Positions 16,725-25,397 of a stretch of 64,000 nucleotides of DNA are shown piece after piece. The notes under the pieces were generated by a model. The model was given only the letters and a program-made list of their open reading frames with translations. It ran no database searches and had not been told where the DNA came from. Location: contig NZ_BBRM01000005.1 of the NCBI RefSeq assembly GCF_002090155.1, forward strand, positions 186,001 through 250,000, written 5' to 3'. Made by a program: the position numbers and the translations under genes. Positions within the stretch are counted from its first letter, which is position 1. The number at the start of each line of letters is the position of its first letter. The stretch is from Demequina sp. NBRC 110056. GTDB lineage: Bacteria > Actinomycetota > Actinomycetes > Actinomycetales > Demequinaceae.

Positions 16725-19718
16725 CTACGACACCGTGCACGCAGCGCCGTCGAGGGTGAACTGGTCGACATCGCCGGCACCCTCGGCGGTCGAGCCGAGG
16801 AAGCCGAACGTGAGGGAGCGCCCGGGCTGGATGGTCGCGTTCCACGGCATGTTGCTGACGGTGACCGTGGATCCGGCCTGGGACGCCTGGCCGCTCCACA
16901 ACTGCGTGATCTCCTCGTCGCCCGCGAACTCCCACGCCAGCTCCCAGCCGTTGATCGGCTCATCGGAGGTGTTGGTGATCCACACCTGGGAGATGAAGCC
17001 ACCGGGCCACTGCCCGTTCACGGTGTACTCGACCTCGCAGATCGGCTGAGGCGTGAACAGGTCCAGGCCCACGAGCACGGGGTCGTGGTCCGAGGTCCGG
17101 TACATGTCCGGCGAATAGAGGTAGTCGAGCTGGGCGACCGACTTGTAGTCGATGTTGTAGTCCAGCACGGACACCTCGTCGGCGTTGATGTGCAGGTGCG
17201 CGGAGTCTGTGACCTGCTCGGCGAGCGATGCGGACGCGAAGACGTAGTCCAGCGATCCCCACTGCCCGTCGAACACGTACGAGTAGTCCTCCGCGAGGTC
17301 GACGTAGCCGGCGTCGCGCAGGACGTCGATCGGGTCCTCCTGCGCGTACGAGTTGAGGTCGCCGATGATCATCACATCGTCGTCCTCGACGCCGGTCGGG
17401 TACGTGCCGACCCAGTCGACGAGCGCCTCGGCGCCGAGCGTGCGGGTGGCGTTCCAGCAGCTCGCGCCGTCGCCCTGGTCGCTTTCCGGGCCCGTCGAGG
17501 CGCACGATCCCTTCGACTTCCAGTGGTTGACGACCACCGTGAAGGTCTCGCCTGTGCCGGCCTCCTCGAAGGTCTGGGCGATCGACGGCCGGTTGCGCTC
17601 GTCGTCGAAGCGCTCGTCGACGCTCGAGTCGAGGATCGCGATGTCACCAGCCTCGGTCACCGCGGCGGAGTCGTAGAGCATCCCCACCCGGATCACGTCG
17701 GTGCCGACGACGCCCGTGTCGACGAAGGTCCACGTGTCCGTGCCCTCGGCGGCGTTGAGCTCCTCGGCGAGGCGCGCGAGCGGCTCGACGCCGGGGGTGT
17801 TCTCCATCTCCATGATGCCGATCACGTCGGCGTCGAGCTCGAGCAGCGCGTCGACGAGCTTGTCGGTCTGGCGCGTCACCTCGATGTCGACGGGGAGACC
17901 CTGGTCCTCGAACGGCGCGTCCGCGCCGCGGCAGTCCTGCTCGAACCCGACCGGGCCGCACACGTCGTCGGTGTACTGGATCGACAGGAAGTAGTTGAGG
18001 ACGTTGAAGCTCGCGACCTTGAGGTCGCCTCCGACCCCGGGGGCCGATGCGGGACGAGGGTTGTTCGACACGAACTCACCCGGGTGCGTCTCCGGGCTCG
18101 TGGGCCGCACGCGCCACATGTTCGAGTCGCTGTAGTAGCCGTCATACGTCCACGTCAGGACGCCGGTCATCCCGGTGATCGAGTCGCCGCCGCGCAGCGG
18201 GTTGTCCGCCGTGAGGGGCTCCGTCCCGCCGCCGTAGACGATCGGGTCGGGGTTCTGGGCGTACGTCGCGTCGTCGAGCTGGATGCGCGCGAGGTCGTTC
18301 GCGGCCTGCAGCGCGTTCGCCTCCGCCCCCGGCTCCACGACCGCGGTGGGCTGGTCGAGCTTCCCGTCGACCGACAGCGAGATCTCGCCGAAGCGGCCGA
18401 GCTCGTAGAACTCGGTGACGAACAGCTCCTGCGGGAACGTCACGAGCATGCTCTCGTAGCGCTCGAGGTCCGACTGGCTGGACAGCGGCAGCTCGACCTC
18501 CGCCGGCGTGACGGACTCTCCGGTCGCTATGACCTCGAGCGAGGCGGGGTAGCCGAGCTGCGTCTGGCCGAAGCGCTCCGCGACCTCTGCGGTCACCACG
18601 ACGCGATCTCCCAGCGACACGGAGTCGTTCGAGCCGTTGAAGACGAAGATGCCGTCGGAGGTCGCCGGGTCGCCGTCGGTCTCGCCATCCGGGGACTGGA
18701 TCGCGAAGCCGCGCAGGGCGGGCGCCGGGCCCTCGTAGTCGCCGACCACGATGCCCTCAACCGTCACGGTCCGAGAGACGTACTCAGACTCAGCGCCCGC
18801 TCCTTGGATCACGCCGATGGGCTCGGCGATCTCTTCGAACACGGAGAACGTGGAGACCACGTCGGCGGCCATCGTGTCAGGGGTCGCGTCGACGTCCGTG
18901 ACGGCCGATGCGGTCACGGTCACCGTGCACTCCTCGCCCTCGGCGAGGGGTGCGGCCGGGGTCAGGGTGTAGGAGGCCGGACCTCCCGCGAGCGCAGCGT
19001 CGACCGCGCCCGTCTCGGAGCACTCGAGGGTGATCGCGCCCTCGCCGAGATCGACGTCCTCCGAGAAGGTGACGGTGACCGCCGCATCGGCGCTCACGTC
19101 CACCGCGCCGTCGGCGGGCGCGATCGAGGACACGGTGGGCGCGACGTCGACCACGGGCCCGCCGTCGCACGAAGCCTCGTGGGACCCGAGACCGTCGTGC
19201 ACCATGTCTCCCGCATCGGTCCACTCGGAGGCGTCGTACGTCGTCACGCCGGAGCACACGTCCGCGTTGCGGCGCAGCGACACGTCGACACCGAAGTTCA
19301 CGCCGGCGCCCGGCTCGCCGAGGACGTCGATGCGCGAGCCGTCGTGCAGCAGCACCAACGCGTCGTTGCCGTTGAAGCTCGTCACCCCGCTGGTGATGTC
19401 GGACACGTCGGTGATCGCGTCGTTCGCCTGCGAGTTTCCGATGACGAAGACGTCGCCGTCGGCCAGCTCGCCCGAGAGGGTGACGGTGCTGTTCGGCGTG
19501 GTGTTCGCGTTCGAATAGAGCTGGACGCTGTACGCGGACAGATCGACCGTTGCGCCCGTCCCGTTGTAGATCTCGAGAGCCTTGTTGTTGCCCGTACCGC
19601 CCTCCACGTACTCGGAGAAGAACAGGTCGGTGGGGGTCTCGGCGGCGACCGGCAACGCTGAAGCCGCGGTCACCCCCAAGGCAAGAGCTACGGCGGAGGC
19701 GGTGACGCGACGATGCAT
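16725..19718 (-). CDS. Secreted ExeM/NucH-type nuclease with C-terminal cellulose-binding module
   Basis: A 997-residue exported nuclease. Domains in order: signal peptide (AXA-type end near residue 26), a lamin-tail domain (about 28-150; FSEYVEGGTGNNKALEIYNG), an Ig-like domain (about 170-270), an OB-fold nuclease domain (about 280-390), an endonuclease/exonuclease/phosphatase domain (about 550-890) with catalytic motifs ASFNVLNYF, MEMENTPG, NHWKSKGS, GDLNSYAQEDP and TSDHDPVLVGL, and a CBM2-like module (about 893-997; NGQWPGGFISQVWI and conserved Trp residues). It would degrade extracellular DNA or RNA; CBM2 modules usually bind cellulose or chitin-like surfaces. The same module closes the GH53 galactanase at 27813-31226. 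CBM2 on such a nuclease is unusual. Confidence 0.9.
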   Translation of the reverse strand: MHRRVTASAVALALGVTAASALPVAAETPTDLFFSEYVEGGTGNNKALEIYNGTGATVDLSAYSVQLYSNANTTPNSTVTLSGELADGDVFVIGNSQANDAITDVSDITSGVTSFNGNDALVLLHDGSRIDVLGEPGAGVNFGVDVSLRRNADVCSGVTTYDASEWTDAGDMVHDGLGSHEASCDGGPVVDVAPTVSSIAPADGAVDVSADAAVTVTFSEDVDLGEGAITLECSETGAVDAALAGGPASYTLTPAAPLAEGEECTVTVTASAVTDVDATPDTMAADVVSTFSVFEEIAEPIGVIQGAGAESEYVSRTVTVEGIVVGDYEGPAPALRGFAIQSPDGETDGDPATSDGIFVFNGSNDSVSLGDRVVVTAEVAERFGQTQLGYPASLEVIATGESVTPAEVELPLSSQSDLERYESMLVTFPQELFVTEFYELGRFGEISLSVDGKLDQPTAVVEPGAEANALQAANDLARIQLDDATYAQNPDPIVYGGGTEPLTADNPLRGGDSITGMTGVLTWTYDGYYSDSNMWRVRPTSPETHPGEFVSNNPRPASAPGVGGDLKVASFNVLNYFLSIQYTDDVCGPVGFEQDCRGADAPFEDQGLPVDIEVTRQTDKLVDALLELDADVIGIMEMENTPGVEPLARLAEELNAAEGTDTWTFVDTGVVGTDVIRVGMLYDSAAVTEAGDIAILDSSVDERFDDERNRPSIAQTFEEAGTGETFTVVVNHWKSKGSCASTGPESDQGDGASCWNATRTLGAEALVDWVGTYPTGVEDDDVMIIGDLNSYAQEDPIDVLRDAGYVDLAEDYSYVFDGQWGSLDYVFASASLAEQVTDSAHLHINADEVSVLDYNIDYKSVAQLDYLYSPDMYRTSDHDPVLVGLDLFTPQPICEVEYTVNGQWPGGFISQVWITNTSDEPINGWELAWEFAGDEEITQLWSGQASQAGSTVTVSNMPWNATIQPGRSLTFGFLGSTAEGAGDVDQFTLDGAACTVS

Positions 19719-19892
19719 GGATTCTCCCTGGTTGTCCGGTTCATCACCACGCTATGGACTCTTGTCTGAGACCGCACTCCGGGCAGGAAAACTCTGGGTG
19801 AAACCTGTGTGACAGCGATGTTGCACGGGACCTGAGACCCCCGACGCAACGCTTCGACGGGTTACCGTGACGGCAGAGGCGAAGGAGGACCC

Positions 19893-20726
19893 ATGGCGAC
19901 CTGGTTCATCACCGGATGCTCGACCGGCATCGGGCGGGCGACGGCCGCGGCAGCCGCGAGCGCCGGGCATACCGTGATCGCGACGGCGCGCCGGCCCGAG
20001 ACGCTCGAGGACCTCGTCGCCGAGCACCCGCAGCGCGTCACCGCGCTCGCGCTGGACGTCACCGATCGCGCGCAGATCGCGTCAGCCGTGGAACTCGCGG
20101 AGAGGCTCACGGGCGGCGTCGACGTGGTCGTGAACAACGCGGGCGTGGGCTACTTCGCCACCATCGAGGACTCCGACCCCGGAGACGTTCGTTCGATGAT
20201 GGACGCGAACTTCTGGGGGGTCGCGGACGTCACGACGGCCTTCCTGCCCCACCTGCGCGAGCGCCGCGCCGGGCACATCATCACGGTGTCCTCGATCGCG
20301 GGCGTGCGGGGCTCGGCCGGGCTCGGCTACTACTGCGCCTCGAAGTGGGCGGCCTCCGGGTTCATGGAGGCGCTGTGCAAGGAGGTGGGCCACCTGGGGA
20401 TCCAGGTGACCACCGTCGAGCCGGGGCCAGTGCTGTCGCAGTGGATCCCCTCCGGCGGCAAGGTGCACGACATCCAGCCGGACTACGCCGAGGTGATGGA
20501 GCCGTACTGGGAGCGCATCGACGGGCTGCCGGGCAAGCAGCCGGGCGATCCCGATGCCCTCGCGCGCGCGATGCTCGAGGTCGCCGCCATGGAGCACCCG
20601 CCGCTGCACCTGCTCGCCGGACGCCACGCGATCACCCAGGGCCGAGCGAAGGCGGAGGCCCTGTCTGCGGAGATCGAGCAGTGGGAGGAGCTCGGGCTGT
20701 CGATCGACACCCGCGCCGCCTCGTAG
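19893..20726 (+). CDS. SDR-family oxidoreductase
   Basis: A 277-residue classical short-chain dehydrogenase with cofactor site TGCSTGIGRATA at the N-terminus, NNAGVGYF, and catalytic Ser...YYCASKWA. The opening ITGCSTGIG and ATARRPETLEDL point to the group annotated as retinol- or 3-oxoacyl-type SDRs of unknown substrate. A good AAGGAGG site lies 5 bases before ATG 19893. It converges with etfA, only 8 bases between stops. The 174 bases upstream to the nuclease start hold no further gene. Confidence 0.88.
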   Translation: MATWFITGCSTGIGRATAAAAASAGHTVIATARRPETLEDLVAEHPQRVTALALDVTDRAQIASAVELAERLTGGVDVVVNNAGVGYFATIEDSDPGDVRSMMDANFWGVADVTTAFLPHLRERRAGHIITVSSIAGVRGSAGLGYYCASKWAASGFMEALCKEVGHLGIQVTTVEPGPVLSQWIPSGGKVHDIQPDYAEVMEPYWERIDGLPGKQPGDPDALARAMLEVAAMEHPPLHLLAGRHAITQGRAKAEALSAEIEQWEELGLSIDTRAAS

Positions 20727-20734
20727 CAGCGGGG

Positions 20735-21685
20735 TCAGCCCGCGCGGCGCGCCTTGATGCGCTCGATCGCCTGCGGGATCACGTCGAACAGCGAGCCCAC
20801 GACGCCGAAGTCGCTGATCTCGAAGATCGGCGCGTCCGGGTCCATGTTGATGCACACGATCGTGCCCGAGGCCTGCATGCCGCCGCGATGGTGGACCGCG
20901 CCGGAGATGCCGCACGCGACGTAGAGCGCAGGCGTCACCGTCGTGCCGGTCTGTCCCACCATGTGCTCGTGGCTGATCCAACCCTCGTCGGTGGCGTCGC
21001 GAGACGCGCCGACGGCGCCGCCCAGCAGCTCGGCGAACTCGGCCACGAGCGTGTAGTCACCTCCGGTGCCGCGGCCTCCGGACACGACGACCGGCGCCTC
21101 GGACAGCGGCACGCCATCCTCCTGAGGGACGGGCTCGACGGAGACGATGCGCTCGCGCGCCTCGGGAAGCTCGACCGCCACCGCGACGACGGTCGCGGCG
21201 CCGGGCGCCTCGGCCGGCGAGGCCTGGGTGGTGTTGGGGCGCACGCCGACGATCGCACGCTCGGCGTCGATCCGCGTGCGGACGTTCCAGGTCGCGGCGA
21301 ACACGGTCTGGAAGGTCTCGACCTTGCCATCCACGAGCTCGGCGCCGGCCGCGTCGACCACCACTCCGGCTCCGGTGAGCACCGCGAGACGCGTGACGAT
21401 CTCCTTGGTGACGAACGTCGAGATCACGATGACGACCGAGGAGTCCTCGGTGGCCGTGGCGATGGCCGCGGCGGCCTTCGCAGGGTGACGAGCTTCGTCG
21501 CCGACCTCGGCGACCCGCACCTCAGCCGCGCCGTACTCCCCGAGCTGCGCGACCGCATCGGCGCTGGGAGCGTCGCCGAGCCAGACGGCGACGGGCGACC
21601 CGAGCCCACGGGCGAGCGTGAGCGCCTCGAGCGACGGGCGCGTGACGTCGCCGGAACGGTGGTCGATCAGAACGGCGACGCTCAT
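20735..21685 (-). CDS. etfA: Electron transfer flavoprotein alpha subunit
   Basis: EtfA binds the FAD of the EtfAB dimer, which collects electrons from acyl-CoA and other dehydrogenases and passes them to ETF-quinone oxidoreductase. The 316-residue protein has the C-terminal FAD domain with VGQTGTTVTPALYVACGISG and FEISDFGVVGSLFDVIP, both family signatures. Its ATG overlaps the etfB stop (ATGA), giving tight coupled translation. Confidence 0.95.
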   Translation of the reverse strand: MSVAVLIDHRSGDVTRPSLEALTLARGLGSPVAVWLGDAPSADAVAQLGEYGAAEVRVAEVGDEARHPAKAAAAIATATEDSSVVIVISTFVTKEIVTRLAVLTGAGVVVDAAGAELVDGKVETFQTVFAATWNVRTRIDAERAIVGVRPNTTQASPAEAPGAATVVAVAVELPEARERIVSVEPVPQEDGVPLSEAPVVVSGGRGTGGDYTLVAEFAELLGGAVGASRDATDEGWISHEHMVGQTGTTVTPALYVACGISGAVHHRGGMQASGTIVCINMDPDAPIFEISDFGVVGSLFDVIPQAIERIKARRAG

Positions 21686-22470
21686 GCGAGTCCCTTCTCG
21701 ATGAGGAAGTCCGCGAGCTGCGTGCCCGCGTCCCCGGTGTCGGTGACCGTGACGCGGTTCTCGCGCGGCGGCCGCTCGGAGGCGTCGACCACGGTCGTGC
21801 GGGAGGCCGATGCGCCCACCGCCGAGGCGTCGACGCCCAGGTCAGCGAGGGTCCACACAGGGATCTCGGCCTTGCGCGCGGCCATGATGAGCTTGAAGTT
21901 GGGGTAGCGAGGCTTGTTCGCCTCGTCCGTCACCGAGACGACCGCGGGCAGCGGCGCGGAGACGGTCTCGTGGGCATCGGGCAGGTGACGCTCGATGGTC
22001 GCCTCACCATCCCCGACGGTGAGCGCCGAGGCGAGCGTCAGCTGCGACCAGTCCAGCTCGGCCGCGAGCGCGGTCGGCAGCATCGACGTGAGCCCGTCGA
22101 GCGCTGCCATGCCGGTGATCACGAGGTCGACCTGCTGCTCCTCAGCCACCTTGCGGACCGCCGCGGCGATGACGGTGGCAGTGCCGAAGACATCGGAGCC
22201 AGCGATCGCCTCGTCGCTCACGTGGACGCCCTTGTGGGCTCCCAGCTGGAGCGCCTTGCGGACCGCGGCGACGGCGTCGGGCCCGCCGACGGTGAGGGCG
22301 ACGACCTCTCCCTCGCCAGCGGCCTCGACGATCTGCAGCGCCGCCTCGACGGCGTTCTCGTCGAGCTCGTTCATGGTGCCGTCGTCCGCGGTGCGGGTGA
22401 CGGTGCCGTCGGTGAACGAGCGCTGGGACTGGAGGTCAGGCGTGTGCTTGACGGTGACCAGGATGCGCAT
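21682..22470 (-). CDS. etfB: Electron transfer flavoprotein beta subunit
   Basis: EtfB (262 residues) binds AMP and partners with EtfA. It opens with MRILVTVKHTPD and contains NELDENAVEAALQI and the ETF beta signature region VTDEANKPRYPNFKLIMAAR near the C-terminus, which identifies it. ATG 22470 has TAGGCT 6 bases ahead and no ribosome site, so the etfBA transcript is probably leaderless. Confidence 0.95.
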   Translation of the reverse strand: MRILVTVKHTPDLQSQRSFTDGTVTRTADDGTMNELDENAVEAALQIVEAAGEGEVVALTVGGPDAVAAVRKALQLGAHKGVHVSDEAIAGSDVFGTATVIAAAVRKVAEEQQVDLVITGMAALDGLTSMLPTALAAELDWSQLTLASALTVGDGEATIERHLPDAHETVSAPLPAVVSVTDEANKPRYPNFKLIMAARKAEIPVWTLADLGVDASAVGASASRTTVVDASERPPRENRVTVTDTGDAGTQLADFLIEKGLA

Positions 22471-22476
22471 AGGCCC

Positions 22477-22482
22477 AGCCTA
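22477..22482 (-). promoter_or_regulatory. -10 element of leaderless etfBA transcript
   Basis: TAGGCT on the reverse strand, 6 bases before the etfB ATG. Confidence 0.6.
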
Positions 22483-22576
22483 GCGGTGGGAGGCCCTCCG
22501 CCGACCTCGCTCCCGCGCGCGGCATGTGCCATTGGTACGTTCGGTGCAGGTCCCCCCAGCTGAGAGGAAACGCCCC

Positions 22577-23974
22577 ATGAGCTCCGCACCGACGCCGCGC
22601 GATCGCGAGCCGCAGAACGTCGATCTCAACCCCATGTTCGCTCGCCCGGGCGAGCGCACCGAGATCCCGCTGTACGAGCTGCCCGACGGCGAGCTGCTCC
22701 CGGACGAGGCGTACCAGCTGGTGCACGACGAGGCGATGCTCGACGGCAACGCGCGGCTCAACCTCGCCACGTTCGTCACGACCTGGATGGACGAGCGTGC
22801 ACAGAAGCTCTACGCCGAGACCGTCGACAAGAACATGATCGACAAGGACGAGTACCCCAAGACCGCGGAGATCGAGGAGCGCTGCTGGCGCATCCTCGCG
22901 GACCTGTGGAACGCCCCCGACCCCGAGCGGGCGATCGGCACCTCGACGGTGGGCTCGTCCGAGGCCGCGATGCTCGCGGGCCTCGCCCTGCTCCGTCGGT
23001 GGCGCACAGCGCGGCGCGAGGCCGGGCTGCCCACCGATCGACCCAACCTCGTCATGAGCTCCGCTGTCCAGGTGTGCTGGGAGAAGTTCTGCAACTACTG
23101 GGACATCGAGATGCGGCTGGTGCCGGTGTCGGTGGAGCACCCCGTGCTCGACGGCGAGACGGTGCTCACCGCCGTCGACGACAGCACCATCGGGGTGGTC
23201 GCGATCATGGGCGTGACCTACACCGGCCTCTACGAGCCCGTCGAGGAGATCTGCGAGGCGCTGGACGGCCTCGCCGCAGACGGCGGGCCCGACGTGCCCG
23301 TCCACGTCGACGGCGCGTCGGGCGGCATGATCGCGCCGTTCGTCCAGCCTGATCTGGCGTGGGACTTCCGGCTCGAGCGGGTGGCGTCGATCAACACGTC
23401 CGGCCACAAGTACGGGCTCGTCTACCCCGGGCTCGGCTGGGCGGTGTGGCGCGATCGCGACGTGCTGCCGGAGGACATGATCTTCCGAGTCTCGTACCTC
23501 GGCGGGGACATGCCGACGCTGGCGCTCAACTTCTCGCGCCCCGGTGCCCAGGTGCTCCTGCAGTACTACCTGTTCATGCGGCTCGGACGTCAGGGGTACA
23601 CGGCGGTGCAGTCGGCGACCCGCGATGTCGCTCTGTATCTGTCCTCGCACATCGGCGCGATGGATCCGTTCGAGCTGGTCTCGGACGGCTCGGACATCCC
23701 GGTGTTCGCGTGGCGCCTCAAGGAGCCCACGCGCAACGGCTGGACGCTGTACAACCTGTCCGATCGCCTGCGCGGCAAGGGGTGGCTGATCCCCGCCTAC
23801 CCCATGCCCGAGGACCTCCAGGAGACGGTGGTGCAGCGCATCGTGGTGCGCAACGGGATGGGCTTCAACCTCGCGCGGGACCTCCTGAAGGACATCGAGG
23901 ACTGCGTCCGGTGGCTCGACCAGTTCGAGATGCCCCTTCCGGCGGAGCACGACGCGCCGGGGTTCACGCACTAG
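22577..23974 (+). CDS. gadB: Glutamate decarboxylase
   Basis: A PLP enzyme converting glutamate to GABA and CO2 while consuming a proton, often an acid-stress function. The 465-residue protein has HVDGASGG (the Asp that contacts the PLP ring nitrogen) and the PLP lysine in NTSGHKYGLVYPG near residue 277. Length and motifs match bacterial GadB. AGAGGAAA precedes ATG 22577; the frame is open 17 codons further up without support. No glutamate/GABA antiporter gene is beside it. Its last 4 bases overlap the end of the opposite-strand membrane gene. Confidence 0.94.
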   Translation: MSSAPTPRDREPQNVDLNPMFARPGERTEIPLYELPDGELLPDEAYQLVHDEAMLDGNARLNLATFVTTWMDERAQKLYAETVDKNMIDKDEYPKTAEIEERCWRILADLWNAPDPERAIGTSTVGSSEAAMLAGLALLRRWRTARREAGLPTDRPNLVMSSAVQVCWEKFCNYWDIEMRLVPVSVEHPVLDGETVLTAVDDSTIGVVAIMGVTYTGLYEPVEEICEALDGLAADGGPDVPVHVDGASGGMIAPFVQPDLAWDFRLERVASINTSGHKYGLVYPGLGWAVWRDRDVLPEDMIFRVSYLGGDMPTLALNFSRPGAQVLLQYYLFMRLGRQGYTAVQSATRDVALYLSSHIGAMDPFELVSDGSDIPVFAWRLKEPTRNGWTLYNLSDRLRGKGWLIPAYPMPEDLQETVVQRIVVRNGMGFNLARDLLKDIEDCVRWLDQFEMPLPAEHDAPGFTH

Positions 23975-24618
23975 GACCCCGAACGCGCGCCCTCGAGCGT
24001 CATCGCTGGCCTCGAGACGACCGCGGCCACGAAGAAGCACGCCGCGCCCACGATGGTGCCGGCGTTCACCCACCACAGGCTGAGCAGCTCATCGGTGCTC
24101 GGCACCACAAAGGCCCCCACGGCTGAGCCGGCGAACGCGACCGAGCCCGCCACGTTGAGCCACACGGCGCCCGGCGTGCGAGCGAAGACGTCCCACAGCT
24201 CGTGGCGGCGCCGCAGCGCGCCAAGAGCGAGGCCGGAAGAGACGAGGAACGCGAGGGAGCCCCAGGCGTCGGACGTCCACCCCGCACCGACCTCCGCGGG
24301 ATCCCGCATCGCCGCGACGAGCGCGACCGCGGTGCTCACGTTGAACAGGAGCGTTCCCCCGAGCTGCACCGCGGCGGACCACCAGTCGAGCACGTCGCCT
24401 CGCGAGGCCGCGTGGCGCGGCGGGCGCCGGCCGTCGAGGAGCAGCTGCAGCGTCGCCGCAGTGGTGAAGAACAGCGAGCCCACGAAGAAGGTGGCGTTGG
24501 CGGCGACCACGCCGACCGCATCGGCGTACCAGGGCCACGGGCCCAGGAAGAAGAACAGCGAGCCCACCGCGAAGCCCACCACCTCGCGCCGCATGCGCAG
24601 GAACTGCCGACTTCGCAT
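23971..24618 (-). CDS. YrhK-like integral membrane protein
   Basis: A 215-residue membrane protein with about six hydrophobic helices. The N-terminal LRMRREVVGFAVGSLFFFLG and NATFFVGSLFFTTAATLQLL match the YrhK domain, of unknown function. ATG 24618 sits 6 bases from a TACGCT -10 box with no ribosome site; the frame stays open upstream without support. It converges with gadB, with overlapping stop regions. Confidence 0.75.
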   Translation of the reverse strand: MRSRQFLRMRREVVGFAVGSLFFFLGPWPWYADAVGVVAANATFFVGSLFFTTAATLQLLLDGRRPPRHAASRGDVLDWWSAAVQLGGTLLFNVSTAVALVAAMRDPAEVGAGWTSDAWGSLAFLVSSGLALGALRRRHELWDVFARTPGAVWLNVAGSVAFAGSAVGAFVVPSTDELLSLWWVNAGTIVGAACFFVAAVVSRPAMTLEGARSGS

Positions 24619-24624
24619 GACGCC

Positions 24625-24630
24625 AGCGTA
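24625..24630 (-). promoter_or_regulatory. -10 element of leaderless YrhK-like gene
   Basis: TACGCT on the reverse strand, 6 bases before ATG 24618. Confidence 0.5.
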
Positions 24631-24687
24631 GGGGGAACTCCGCCGCCGGCTGAGGCGTTCATCCCGAGCCTCGACGGAAGGAAGCCC

Positions 24688-25320
24688 ATGACCGCTCTCG
24701 CCCTCGACCACCAGATCGACGCCTACGTCGCCGCCGGTCTCCCCACCCCCGCCGGGCTCCCCGAGCCCGAGTTCCGCGCGCTGTTCGAGCCCCTCCGCGA
24801 GAGCGCATCGGCCCTCCCCCAGGAGCACGCCGCCGACACGGGACTCGTGCCGTACCTCGCCGTCGTGTCCGATGCGCTCGTCGACCCGGCCTCACGGGTG
24901 ACCGGGATGCGGCTCCCGGGCTCGACCCGCGAGGGCATCCTCGACCGCAACCACGGGGACGAGGGCCTCGCACCCTACCGACCGACCCCCGAGCTGGAGG
25001 TGCCGGCGGCTCCCGTGTACCTGCTCGTCGGCATCGACCGCGGGGACGAGTTCCGCGACGTCGCGCCGCGCGACGCGCTTCCCGTCATCGCGGAGCGCTC
25101 CCGTACGCCCCTCACGATCGCCGAAGGCCTGTCGCTCATGGCGGTGTACCCCGAGCTCCTGGTCAAGAACCACTGCTTCATGCTCGCCGGCTCGTCGCGC
25201 GGCGACAAGCGCGTGCCGGCGATCTGGATCTCCCAGAAGGCCCCCAAGCTCGGATGGTGCTTCCAGGGCGTGCCCCACACGTGGCTCGGGGTCGCGTCGG
25301 CGTCGTCGCGCGTCGGCTGA
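24688..25320 (+). CDS. DUF5701 family protein
   Basis: A 210-residue soluble protein of a family found in actinobacteria with unknown function. It has an N-terminal helical part, then VYLLVGIDRGDEFRDV, SRTPLTIAEGLSLM and a C-terminal LAGSSRGDKRVPAIWISQKAPKLGWC, the most conserved segment. The ATG at 24688 has GGAAGGAAG ahead; a longer upstream frame lacks support. No neighbour suggests a role. Confidence 0.75.
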   Translation: MTALALDHQIDAYVAAGLPTPAGLPEPEFRALFEPLRESASALPQEHAADTGLVPYLAVVSDALVDPASRVTGMRLPGSTREGILDRNHGDEGLAPYRPTPELEVPAAPVYLLVGIDRGDEFRDVAPRDALPVIAERSRTPLTIAEGLSLMAVYPELLVKNHCFMLAGSSRGDKRVPAIWISQKAPKLGWCFQGVPHTWLGVASASSRVG

Positions 25321-25385
25321 CCGGGAGCGCACGGGAACGTTCGCCGCCGACACGCGGTTGACATGGCGCGGACACACGCGCGCGG

Positions 25386-25391
25386 CAAGAT
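25386..25391 (+). promoter_or_regulatory. Possible -10 element of glgX
   Basis: CAAGAT ends 6 bases before ATG 25398. A GGAG also lies in that gap, so this could be leaderless or a very short leader. A TTGACA at 25358-25363 is too far (22 bases) to pair well with it. Confidence 0.35.
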
Positions 25392-25397
25392 AGGAGC

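Noticed and set aside
16263-19661. A 1132-codon open frame on the + strand opposite the nuclease gene
   Set aside because: Antisense shadow in high-GC DNA: composition is Arg/Val/Asp/Gly-biased with no domain, while the opposite strand encodes a well-recognised nuclease.
24202-24687. N-terminal extension of the DUF5701 gene
   Set aside because: It would overlap the opposite-strand YrhK-like gene, is low in information, and GGAAGGAAG marks ATG 24688.
25358-25363. TTGACA as the -35 box of glgX
   Set aside because: It is 22 bases from the only -10-like sequence next to the start, too far for a standard promoter; no -10 lies at 17 bases.
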